In this document: in pieces, positions 12,505 through 23,798 of the stretch
How the letters are laid out: every line of letters starts with the position of its first letter
How positions within the stretch are numbered: position 1 is the first letter of the stretch
Source: Terebella lapidaria
Lineage: Eukaryota > Annelida > Polychaeta > Terebellida > Terebellidae
DNA length: 64,000 nucleotides
Direction: 5' to 3'
Assembly: GCA_949152475.1 (NCBI GenBank)
Contig: OX424555.1
Span: 18,618,868-18,682,867 of the forward strand
The notes under the pieces: model-generated
The model's database searches: none
What the model was told of the DNA's origin: nothing
Seen by the model: only the letters and a program-made list of their open reading frames with translations
Program-made: the position numbers and the translations under genes

Positions 12505-13955
12505 ATTAGGTAAAATAGTGCCTTGAAAGCTTCAATAAAAACATGAAATCAATCAGCTGATAGTCCTATTATAGGTATCTGGTTAGGAATGCTACAGGGC
12601 TACATTATGCGTTGACAAGGCCCATCAAAATAATACGGGTAAACCCAAATTGCCGTGGGAATATTTTATCCTTAATTATCAACACATTTATGTAATTTTC
12701 CATTGTTTATAGTGTCTATGACAATTAATTATTCAAGGTGATATACTAGTAAACAAATTTCTCCGCAACTCATTCTGCACCAAATCGCACCGCAGCGTCA
12801 GCGGGAAAATGGATTTCCGCATAAGATTGTGCCCAAATCTTCATCGAGTGGACTGTTCACTGTACACTATGTAAGTATTATATATAACCAGTATGTCCAC
12901 TTCGGTGTCAAGCGTGTCACCTTAACTGCTTAACGGTAATGCCTGAAGAAGCGTTTAGTAGCACACGGTATACGTATGTGGTTTTCTGTGAATATATATT
13001 ACCGTAAACGTCATTCACTCGCATACGGTATAGGCCTGCCAGTAACAAACATAATTTTTGTATTTAGACCACGTTGTTGAAAAGTCTGAAATCATGATTC
13101 AAGTAAAAAAAAAAACATTAATATGGGCCATTGAAAGGTTGTGTAGACAAAAAGTACTTTCGTCCCATGACTGTCACGAAGGGCGATGAATGAATTGTGA
13201 GTGAGCCATTGGTGTGCTCGAAATTCTTGACATGTGTATAGCCTTGTTATAGGCCTATGGGTGCTGCATGGTAGTTGGTTGGTTTACTACATATGATGGA
13301 ATTGACAATGAGATTCATGTGGACATGTGTATCAGTATAGAAGAATATCTCTGACGAACCCATACGAAAGTTCATAACCATGTTTTTTTTATGACCGGTA
13401 TAGATCGCCAAAGGTTTTTCTCGGGTTTCTAAAATCTGAATGCCGTATACTGTTTGCTATTAAACGCAGAATAAGACTAGATTATTTTGCATTAGGTTCC
13501 TGCACCAATTCACAGTAATATGAAGGCCTTCATGAAAGTTGTTAGGCAATTGTTACACGGTACATGTATCGATATCTATATGTATATTCTTAGTGCTCTG
13601 ATCAACCAGCACTACTGATAAGGTCAATACGGTGTATAGAAAAGTGTTTTTCATCCACAATGAGCGGTTTTCCATTCATCCATTCATTCATTAATTCGTT
13701 TATCAATTTCTGATACAAAAAAGGCAAATATGACATGTTCGTTTCGATATTTCGCAAAATGGTCACACAGTATCCCAAACAAATGTGTTTTGGGGGGTGG
13801 GGGTCTTTTACCGCTCAATCGTTTGTTTCAATGAATGTGCATAAAAGCAAGGTGACGAAACTGCATCCAATATCGATTCATTTGCAATCAATAATATTTT
13901 TCCAGAACTCATAATTCCTAACAAATGGAAACAAACAGACCTCCACGTTGTTTGA

Positions 13956-16900
13956 AGCGGAAGACAGTGTTTCGCCGATGTTCCAACGAAACGTCCAACA
14001 AGAAATAACCTGCCTCTGAAGAATGTACATTCATGCATATTCTGTCAATCAAGAAAGTATGTCACTACTAAAGCAAAAAGTAGAGTTCTGGAGACACACA
14101 CTATTTGTAACTCTGGAGAAGCCGCAAAAACTGTTGAGACAGCAGCTGAAATCAGGCATGATGAATCAATGCTCGCCACGCTACGCTGCATGCAGTTGCA
14201 TTTGGGTGCTGAGTTTTCTTATCACAGAACATGTTATCGCAGGTATACCAGTACCAAGCATATCGGTAATTCAAAAGACGAATCCATCTATGACGCAGCA
14301 TTCAAGTCTGTAGCATCACACGTTGAAAAAAAAGTGATTGAAGATCACCAGACCTTGCAGATGAACGACATCCAGTCTGCTTTCAACAACTTTTTGCAGG
14401 AAAACAGTGAAAACTTAGCAGAATCATGCACTTTTCAGTACAAAAGCGACAGGCTGAAAAAGCGTTTGCTCAACTACTTCGGAGACAGACTTTCATTTTG
14501 GCGACCTGGTCGTATGAATGCACCAGAAATAATTTACAGTGCTAATATACCAACTGGGAAGTTCGTAGAAGCCACAATGCTGTCCTCTAAGGCGAACCTG
14601 GAAATGAAGTCTGATGACGGGGACGAGAACAAAAAGCCTTCCAATATCAACTTGCAGGCAACATTGCATCATGCAGCTCAACATATCCGGGCAGTTCTCT
14701 TAACTGTGAAATCTACGATCTACAATCCCATACAAGCACAAGATTTTCATGAAGACCGTATTCCTGTCCCTGACGTAGTGTACAACTTCTTAGCGTGCAT
14801 CATTCACAGCTGCCTGGATTATGTTGAGACTCCTCGTCTAGATGTACCAACACCATCCCACCGACAAATTTTGTCTATCAGCCAAGACATGATTCATGCT
14901 GTTACTCGTGGTAGAGTTAAAACCCAGAAACACGTGGCACTTCCATTGATGATCAGGAGTACATCCAGCGTAGTGGAGACCATCAATGTTCTGAACAGAA
15001 TGGGCCACAGTCTGTCATACACGCAGTGTGATGAAATCGAGACAACTATGGCAAAAAAATCGTGGCGTCAACAAACTGTGTGCCTGATAGCTGCATCCCA
15101 AATACATTTGCAACTTTCTGCTGGGATAACAACGACTTGAGAGAAGAAACATTGTCCGGCCGGGGAACAACACATTGCACCAATGGAATTGTAGTTCAGG
15201 ATAAACAAGTCCCAATAAAACGAGGTGAAATTGGCCATGTACCGTCTACTAATGATGACCAATCTGAGAGTGAACCTCAAGTAACTTCAAGACATAGACG
15301 GTCACTGCAAGAAACAGGAACAGGAACAGGACTTCTCGCATTCAATCCCCTGCCCAGAAGAGGTCCAGGCACGTTGACCATCAATCCTGAAAACATTGAC
15401 ATGTCTTGTTCTGAGGTATGTGAACGAATTGATCTCGGATGGATAGTAGCAAGATTGGATCTGACTGAAACTCTGTTTGGAAACTCCGTGGATCCGGGTT
15501 CGCAGCAGGTACCAGGGTGGACAGCGTTCAATGCAGTGCTTCAAAGAGGACAGGCACAGAGACAAAGTCAAGTGAGTTACATCAGACCGATTGATGCCAG
15601 TCCAACAGAACTGTCCACTGTGTACACTCTTCTAAAAAGGTCACTGGCGATGGCAGAAGAACTCAATGGCGTCAAACTGAATGCCCAATAGTTTGTGACC
15701 TGGCCATTTACGCTAAGGTAATGCAGATAATATGGCAGAGACCTGACGAATTTTCCAGAGTGGTGCCGAGGTTGGGATGTTTTCATGTGATATGTTGCTA
15801 TCTCTCAATTCTTGGAAAACGATTCGGAGATGCTGGATTAGCAGATGTCCTAACAGAGAGTGGTGTCCTTGCTTCGGGAAGTGTGCCAGGCGTCATTGAA
15901 GGTAGACACTACAACAGATCCACCAGAATGCACAACATGCTTCAATGTCAGGACATAGAAAGGTGCCTTTGTCAACACTATGTGATGTTTGCTGTTTCTT
16001 CTGTTTGTAAGATTTCCTACATTATTTCCTCATGACAACAGTTCATCATTCGCAATGTTACATATTATCTTTGGCTTGCTTTGCAGATCATCGTACGATC
16101 TCCAGATGCTGATGTGCAAGTAATTGCTACCAGTTGTCAATCAGCCATAACTGCATCACTGTTTGTCGAGACAGGTAGTGGTAGAAACAGCAAGTTTGTT
16201 GATATCAAATCGGTCGTCAAAAAATTTGGACCAGCAATATGTGCTGCTTTGCCTGGCTTACATGCTGTAACAGGGTGCGATACTGTCAGTGCATTTGCCT
16301 TCAAAGGCAAGAGGAAAGCTCTCGATATTATTGACAAGAGCACGACACTGAGAGAGACCATGAAAAAGCTGGGGGACACGGTACCACTTCCAGATGATTT
16401 GCTACCTGAGCTGGAGAGCTTTGTCTGTGCACTTTATGGCGCTGATACCACAGAAGTCAACGAGGCACGCTACATCACATTTTGCAAAATGAAAAATGTT
16501 GAGGTATAGTTATTTTGTCTAATTGTGCTTAACAGTCTCAAACACATTTACACATGATAAACATTGTGACGTTTCCTAATACATACCATGCATAAATCCT
16601 CTTCAAACAGTCTCAAAAATTACCCCCAACACGAGCTGCTCTGAAGAAACACATGATGAGGGCAAACTTCCAGTCTGCCATTTGGAAAAATGCACTGAAT
16701 CCGACCCCCAACCTTCCAGATCCATGTGGTAACGGATGGATTGAACTCGGTGGTCAGCTGGTTATTGACTGGACTGACGCAGACCCAGCGCCAGAAGCCG
16801 TGCTTGGGTTGGTGGCATGCAAGTGCCGGACCGGATGTGACACAAGACGATGTAGCTGTCGGACCAACGGACTACAATGCTCTGACGCGTGCAAATGTAC

Positions 16901-16979
16901 ATCATGTGTGAACCAACCGATCATCGAAGACTCTGATAGTGACTCAAACTCTGACACAAACGATGATGACGATGAGTAA
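13956..16979 (+). pseudogene. Decayed transposon protein: Cys/His head, conserved core, XPG/FEN-like nuclease, CXC tail
   Basis: The first segment reads from a CIFCQSRKYV zinc-finger-like head (about 14029) through YHRTCYRRYTS into a long conserved core. The frame then shifts at the A-run 15053-15059, and again near 15675-15682, where it continues as CPIVCDLAIYAKV and RLGCFHVI. Two further exons follow with good splice sites: 16087-16503, with SPDADV and GLHAVTGCDTVSAFAFKGK (an H3TH-like loop as in FEN1/XPG), and 16611-16979, with LPPTRAALKKHMMRANFQ and a cysteine-rich ACKCRTGCDTRRCSCR tail, ending at TAA. This matches a very abundant invertebrate repeat-protein family. Part of the middle expected from that family seems missing between about 15960 and 16086. 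Two frameshifts plus this gap mean the copy cannot make a full protein. Confidence 0.7.
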
Positions 16980-17690
16980 AGTTGGTACAGTTGTAGGCTT
17001 ATTTTGCGAGGATGTTTAATTTTACATATCACATCAGATCAGACCGACGGTAAATAAGCTTTCCTTTCATTCATTAATCGTATCTGTTAAACTTATTTGT
17101 TATTACTTGTTATTATTTGTTTTGTTTTTTTAACATGGAAAAAAATATTTATTATGTGGCTTTTTATTGCTACATTTTATGAAATATCAATATATGAACT
17201 GACGAACTTTCATACTGCACAAAGCATGCACACAAATGTTCTCAACATTGATGAATAAATGTTTATGTTGTGGCAGTTTTGCCTTCATTTCATGCGCTCA
17301 TTGCAATTAGATGTATATAGCTATTCATAGAAAAGATAACAGATGGCGAGATTCAGTTTGCACATTCATGAATAAATGTCCATAATTTATTAATTTGAAT
17401 GACACGAACGGGTTCCTTTACCATAAAAACCCAGGCTTTGAAACCTCAATCAGGTTGATCAGATGATTAGTTCTCGACATATTACAGGCAATAGCATTTT
17501 CAGTAATGGCTGCCGTAATTTCCATATTTTTGACGTTTTCATAAATACTCGATGGTGCTTCATTCTCTATCAATATATTCTCTGATTATCTCAAAAGATC
17601 AAAACATTTAGCATTGACAACTGATCATCAAAACAATGATTACTTTTGGTTGGCACTTGGACGATTTAATTCCAGTATAATCGCATGTAC

Positions 17691-18266
17691 CCTGCGAACA
17701 TGGTATTATAACATTTGATTTGACATTACGTTTCCATGGAAACGGCCCGATATAATATGCCTATTTCATAGCTGGTCATGCAAATATTTCATACACATTG
17801 TGCTAGTATGATTACGATATAAAATAATAATAAGTCGCCACTTATTCACAACTTCTGCCGAAGCTGGTATTTTTTTATGCATGATATATTCGTGTACTAA
17901 TTTACTCAAAATGGTGGTAACCATAGAAACCATGAAAAGTTAAAATATCTGGGTCCGTGTTCATAAAGTGAAAATAAACTGTATAAGCCTCAAACAGATT
18001 GAATATTAAAAACTTAGGCCAAATATGTTATGAAAAAATTAACTGTATTTGAAATGTTAAGTCATGTTACGAAAAAAGTTGACAAATTTCCATTTCCGAG
18101 GACATGTCACGTGATCGGCGTTACCATGGTAGCGTGCAACTTCTACTGATTGAGATGTTTATTTTCGAAAGCTAGAGTTTAGTAGCTTTCATCTGATACC
18201 AAATTCGGCATGCCGGCTGACCGGGGTTACGAAATCATTTTTTTCTGGGTCTCGGCTCATGGACTA
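17691..18266 (-). repeat. Right long TIR of the 6.66-kb transposon
   Basis: 576 bp, the inverted partner of 11604-12192. It ends GGCTCATGGACTA, followed by GTA. Confidence 0.85.
17730..18133 (-). promoter_or_regulatory. Three X-box-like motifs in the right TIR
   Basis: GTTTCCATGGAAAC (17730), GTAACCATAGAAAC (17917) and GTTACCATGGTAGC (18120) mirror the three outer motifs of the left TIR with the same 187- and 203-bp spacing. The equivalents of the two inner left motifs lie inside the TIR boundary and are not duplicated here. Confidence 0.6.
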
Positions 18267-18931
18267 GTAGTACAATGTAACAAGGTGACACATAGCTAAC
18301 TCTATTATTGGTACTAGTAGATGGTACTATATAGTAGATAGTACAATGGATGTTTGATAGAAAATTATGTCAAATATTGCTCTTGAATGAAGTATAGACC
18401 AAGTATTTGTCAATCAATCGAAATTGGTATCCACAAACTGAAAAAATGTCTTCGTTTTTGGTCTCCAGAATATATATTCAGATTTTCCTATCCTGTTTAC
18501 GTTCGTTTTCGTTCATAGTTTGGCAATGCCGAATGGTACCCCCAATGTGTAACTCGAACGTCCATTTGCGCTAAGTTTCAGATTGCTATCTAAAATACCG
18601 GTACTGAACAAGATGGCAATTTACCGAATTACATCTACATGGTACCATAGAATTTCTGGGCCCCGATACAATTTTGCGTGTTTGCTTTATTTTTTATATT
18701 CACATGAGTGGCTGGTTCCACGCTGCAACAATACTAGAATACCATGATTTTCATTCCTCGTGGACCAATCCCTGAACTCACTCAGGATCCGGAAAATCTT
18801 TTTACTGTTCTGTGAACTTTTTATCCAATTTTCTAGATAGAAGACTGGAACTTAGCAGCAATTGCTCTTCGACTCTCTGGTGAAGCAAGGAGGGTAGGAG
18901 TTATCTCCATACTGATTGAATTTGTCATGTC
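18267..18931. other. Intergenic; no gene or repeat recognised
   Basis: Includes a short TAGTA/ACTATATAG-rich patch at about 18310-18350. Nothing else stands out. Confidence 0.4.
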
Positions 18932-19900
18932 ATGAGAAAACAAAAGTTTGTGAAATTTGCAAATATCGATAAACATGATAAAATAACTATCTATGTTTTT
19001 AAAGTTCTTAACCTAAAAACACGTAAACTGTTATCATCAGCCCTAGTTCAAAGCCATTTCGATTACGGTGTCACTCGCTGGTATCCTGCACTTACTCAAG
19101 ATCTCAAACATAAACTCCAAGTGGCCCAAAATAAAATTGTCATGTTCATTCTCAATATGGGTCCACGCACTCATGTTGGTCAAGCTGAACTCTCCAGTTT
19201 GAACTACCTGAATACTTCTGATCGTGTGGATCAGCTCACTCTCAACCAAATGTATAATGTATACTACAATACAGCACCAAACTACTTGATAGATCAGTTT
19301 AAGCCGGTTCGATCACAACATTGTCATGTTACAAGGGGCGCAGGTTTCAATTTTGTATTGCCCCAGGTCCAGGGTGTGTCTCGCTACAATTTCAATTTCC
19401 AAGGTGCTGAACTCTGGAACGCCATTCCATCTACTATAAAAAATGTACCTGACAAAAACATTTTTAAGCGTCAAATCAAACTACATCTGTGTTCACGGGC
19501 CCAATACAGGGCTGATGCCCAATTTATATAGCCTCCAAGGTACTTCATACTTTGTCAATCTACATGTATGCATTATATCTAAATGTGTCTAAAAAGGTTA
19601 CCTTGTCAATCTAACTGTAAACCATTCTGTGTTTTTACTCGTTATGTTCACCCCTGTTTCATTTCGTATCATTCACTGTCTCTACATATCTGTTTACTTG
19701 TACTATATATAACTAGTCATTCTTGTCCGTCCACATTTTTCTTGCCCATATGGACCACCCTGGAAATAAGTTTCAAACTTTAGGGTGCTATCCATGGTGT
19801 TCATTCATTACATTGTTTCATTATAATCATATGTATATGTATCAATGTAACTCATGTCATGTCTGCTCACCAAATAAATCAAATCAAATCAAATCAAAAT
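18932..19900 (+). mobile_element. 5'-truncated LINE (Jockey/CR1-type), C-terminal RT part and 3' tail
   Basis: An open stretch of about 199 residues (18932-19531) matches the end of non-LTR reverse transcriptases: ALVQSHFDYGVTRWYPAL, then KLQVAQNKIVMFILNMGPRTH, and later GAELWNAIPSTIK. The 3' part ends in AATAAATCAAATCAAATC near 19872-19895, a short-word tail expected of target-primed insertion. The catalytic YADD region is absent, so it is a dead 5'-truncated copy, but the visible frame is open and thus fairly young. Confidence 0.8.
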
Positions 19901-20439
19901 CTATTATACTTGACGATATCTCGCGGTGAATCTTGAAAAAAATCAATGGGCGAATTCTTTTTGAACTCACCAGTTGTTCACTGTAAAGGCTGATAAACAT
20001 GCCAAGAACGACCTAACGTTTGTCCGGGAAAAAATATTGGCATGTGAAAATAGTTTACCATTCTAGCTTCATGGATTTATTTGCAATGTTCAGTTTCATT
20101 TACAGTGATAAGGCAAATTACTGTTCAGCAGTCACATCTACTACAAGGAACGAGTGGGATCTAGTGAACTGTGTTTGTGACTTGTAGCCATAAACGCTTT
20201 CAGCGATGAAATGATGAAGACCCAATGAGAACCAATGTCTCAGCTGGGTCGAACGGGGTTACCACTGGGTCTGGCCGCAAACTGTCCTTCGGGATCATAC
20301 ATTTTCACAATGTAATTTCCGGTGTGTCAGTAGCAGTGCCAGTGCCGTGGTGATCAATTGACCCAACCCTAGTACTATATACGGCCTACCCCCGTCCCCC
20401 TAATTTAAATTTAAAGGAATGACCATTGGCAAAAGGAAA

Positions 20440-22100
20440 GATTCATCGCTTAATCATTTGACATACCTACTGAGAATCTGACCCAGTGGGACACTCATCA
20501 TTTCATCCTTTCAACTGACCCAGTGGGAATCTGACCCAGTCAGACATTCATTGCTTCATCATTTCACTTGACCTAGTGGGACACTGACCTAGTGGGACAC
20601 TCATCATTTCATCTTTTCAACTGACCCAGTGGGAACCTGACCCAATCAGACATTCATCGCTTCATCATTTCACTTGACCAGAAATACATTGGTCTTATGT
20701 ATTTCTGACTTGACCTAGTGGGACACTCATCATTTCACCTTTCAACTGACCCAGTGGAAACCTGACCCAGCCAGACATTCATCGCTTCATCATTTTACAA
20801 GACCCAGTGGGACACTCATCATTTCATCCTTTCAACTGACCCAGTGGGAACCTGACCCAGCCAGACATTCATCGCTTCATCATTTTACATGACCCAGTGG
20901 GACACTCATCATTTCATCCTCTCAACTGACCCAGTGGGAACCTGACCCAGCCAGACATTCATCGCTTCATCATTTTACATGACCCAGTGGGACACTCATC
21001 ATTTCATCCTTTGAACTGAGTGAGTGGGAACCTGACCCAGTCAGACATTCATCATTTCATCATTTTACATGACCCAGTGGGACACTCATCATTTCATCCT
21101 TTCAACTAACCCAGTGGGAACCTCCTCATTTCATCATTCCAACTGACCCAGTGAGAACCTGACCCAGTCAAACATTCATCGCTTCATCATTTTACATGAG
21201 CCAGTCGGACATTCATCATTTCATCCTTTTAACTGACCCAGTGGGAACCTGACCCAGCCAGACATTCATTGCTTCATCATTTTACCTGACCCAGTGGGAC
21301 ACTCATCATTTCATCCTTTCAAATGACTCATATTGGGAACCTGACCCAATCAGAAATTCATCGCTTCATCATTTTACCTGACACAGTGGGACACTCATCA
21401 TTTCATCCTTTCAACTGACCCAGTGGGACACTCATCATTTCATCATTCCAACTGACCCAGTGGGAACCTGACCCAGTCAGACATTCATCGCTTCATCATT
21501 TTACATGACCCAGTGTGACATTTATCATTTCTTCCTTTTAACTGACCCGTGGGAACCTGACCCAGCCAGACATTCATCGCTTCATCATTTTACCTGACCC
21601 AGTGGGACACTCATCATTTCATCCTTTCAACTGACCCAGTGGGAACCTGACCCAGGAAGACATTCATCGCTTCATCATTTAGCATGACCCAGTGGGACAC
21701 TCATCATTTCATCATTTCAACCGACCCAGTGGGAACCTGACCCAGTGAGACATTCATCATTTCATCATTTTACATGGCCAAGTGGGACATTCATCATTTC
21801 ATCATTTTACATAACCCAGTGGGACACTCATCATTTCATCCTTTTAACTGACCCAGTGGGAACCTGACCCAATGAGGCCTTCATTATTTCATCATTTTAC
21901 ATGACCCAGTGGGACATTCATCATTTCATGCTTCAACTGACCCAGTGGAAACCTCATCATTTCATCATTTCATCATTCCAACTGACCCAGCCAGACGTTC
22001 ATTGCTTCATCATTTCACTTGACCTAGTAGGACACTCATCATTTCATCATTTAAACTGACCCAGTGGGAACCTGACGGAGTCAGACATTCATCGCTTCAT
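20440..22100 (+). repeat. 90-bp satellite array, forward arm (~18 units)
   Basis: Unit built of two related halves around GACCCAGTGGGA: one ends CATTCATCGCTTCATCATTT, the other CACTCATCATTTCATCCTTT. The 90-bp period is exact between 20821 and 20911; other units carry deletions or lack a half. Confidence 0.9.
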
Positions 22101-22509
22101 TTTCAAGGCAGACACCAGTAATGCCTTTATGCTTTTGTCAAAAAAAATTCTCTTTTTCTTTCATTTTCTGGTTCCGCACGATAATTTCAGTTTGCCCTGA
22201 TATATCTGCCAAATTCCACAGCTGGTCAGAAATGAGGTGTAGAAAAAGCTTATTGTTTTTGAGCTGGCTTCGGGGTCTGTAAGGTCCGTGAGGATGAAAT
22301 CAATATTTCTGGTTCCACATGATAACTAAAAAAATATTATGGCAATGACTGTGGGACTTTGCATGGAGGTCCATATATCACCAGGGAAGAAGACCGTTAA
22401 TTTTGAGGGTGTCGGGATTTTTCACGAAAAATGCTGTGAAAGAAGAAAAAACGAAAAAAAATTTTTTTTTGACAAAACCGTTAAGGCGTATCTGCTGAAA
22501 TACCTTAAT
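22101..22509 (+). mobile_element. Family A (Helentron-like) segment inside the fold-back element
   Basis: Starts AAGGCAGACACCAGTAATGCC, a decayed version of the family A 5' hairpin at 28027, then TTTATGCTTTTGTC, GGTTCCGCACGATAA and AGGTCCGTGAGGATGAAATC, all shared with 29510-29780 and 35460-35720. It separates the two satellite arms. Confidence 0.65.
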
Positions 22510-23140
22510 GATGAAGCAATCAATGTCTGACTGGCTGAGGTTCCCACTGGGTCAGGTGGAAGGATGAAATGATCAGTGTCCCACTAGGTCAAGGGAAATG
22601 ATGAAGCGATGAATATCTGACTGGTTCAGGTTCCCACTGGGTCATTTGAAAGGATGAAATGATGAATGTCCCAGTGGGCCATGTAAAATCATGAAATGAT
22701 GAATATTTCACTGGCTCAGGTTCCCACTGGGTCAGTTGAAATGATGAAATGATGAGTGTCCCACTGGGTCATGTCAAATGATGAAGGAATGAATGTTTGG
22801 CTGGGTCAGGTTCCCACTGGGTCAGTTGAAATGATGAAATGATGAGTGTCACACTGGGTCATGTCAAATGATGAAGCAATGAATGTCTGGCTGGGTGAGG
22901 TTCCCACTGGGTCAGTTGAAAGGATGAAATGATGAGTGTCCCACTGGGACAGGTAAAATGATGAAGCGATGAATGTCTGGCTGGGTCAGGTTCCCACTGG
23001 GTCAGTTAAAAGGATGAAATGATGAGTGTCCCACTGGGTCAGGTAAAATGATGAAGCGATGAATGTCTGACTGGGTCAGGTTCCCACTGGGTCAGTTGAA
23101 AAGATGAAATGATGAGTGTCCCATTGGGTCACATGAAATG
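22510..23140 (-). repeat. 90-bp satellite array, inverted arm (~7 units)
   Basis: Reads TGGGTCAGGTTCCCACTGGG and GATGAAATGATGAGTGTCCC on the plus strand, the complement of the forward-arm units. Confidence 0.9.
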
Positions 23141-23240
23141 ACAAAACAAATGCTCCTGGCTGTGCTCCGTTGGGTCTTTTCGAGAGACCCAGCTGAGACC
23201 TGTTGGTTGTCATTGGGTCTTCATCATTTCATCGCTGAAA

Positions 23241-23798
23241 CCCCCTACGACGGAAAAACCCTGGAAATCCCCAAATCATACAGTTGCAGTTTTATTTTAG
23301 AACACTTCTGTACAGCTTCTGTCCCGGTTGATTGAATGTAGATGACCGGCAGGAGTGTCTATGCTATATGATACAATTATAGTCCTAATAACAGAACGAG
23401 TAGATCTAGACCCAAATCTACTTCATTATCGACTCACGGGAATCAAACCGGAACCAACTTACCAACTACAATAGACTCTAGTCTAGGGCTAGGCCTACTG
23501 AACTGTCTGAAGTGAAGTAGATCTAGATCTAATTGTAAGTTTTTTGAGTTTGTCTATACGATTGCCAATATAAAATCGTGAGGGATTGCACAAAAAAGTA
23601 ACTATTTTTAACTCTTTCTGACGTAAATCAGAAACCGATAAGAACCCATCTCTTATGGGTTTCTGCGTACATGTAATGAACATAACATACTTTTCATGCT
23701 TACCGATACATGTATATATAAATGCAAAAGTCATGTTTTCTACTAGATGTTTGGTGTTTTTACAGAACTGTGGACCAGGTCTATGTAATTTAACCACC
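23241..23798 (+). other. 5' flank of the TIR-STING-caspase gene
   Basis: No other gene here. A possible acceptor (TTTTACAG ending about 23765) precedes the first coding exon, so a 5' non-coding exon may lie upstream. I could not place a core promoter. Confidence 0.4.

Larger units (their letters stand above)
11604..18266 (+). mobile_element. 6.66-kb DNA transposon with ~580-bp TIRs and XPG/PIN-nuclease gene (Academ-like?)
   Basis: Long inverted repeats (11604-12192 and 17691-18266) begin TAGTCCATGAGCC and are flanked on both sides by GTA, which I read as a 3-bp target duplication. Between them is one plus-strand gene, now decayed (13956-16979). There is no polymerase, integrase or capsid-like frame. 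The combination of long TIRs, a short duplication and an XPG-type nuclease protein fits the Academ superfamily as I remember it, but the superfamily call is an inference. 12505-13955 and 16980-17690 are non-coding interior sequence in which I see no further genes. Confidence 0.75.
20198..23240. mobile_element. 3.04-kb fold-back element with satellite arms
   Basis: The left edge TTTCAGCGATGAAATGATGA plus AGACCCAATGA recurs inverted at the right edge (23205-23240). Inside, a 90-bp satellite runs forward (20440-22100) and then in the opposite orientation (22510-23140), around a central segment from another repeat family. The whole is a giant inverted repeat resembling Drosophila FB or sea-urchin TU elements in design. 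It ends about 560 bp before the start codon of the TIR-STING-caspase gene. I see no target duplication or coding frame. Confidence 0.7.

Noticed and set aside
11604-18266. Polinton/Maverick
   Set aside because: Long TIRs fit, but the element is only 6.7 kb with a short duplication and shows no polymerase, integrase or capsid-like frame.
20440-23140. CRISPR-like array
   Set aside because: Repeats of 90 bp with no unique spacers, in a eukaryotic genome; it is a satellite.
23655-23798. Upstream in-frame extension of the TIR exon
   Set aside because: The frame is open, but it crosses a likely acceptor and the ATG at 23799 has an ideal Kozak context.
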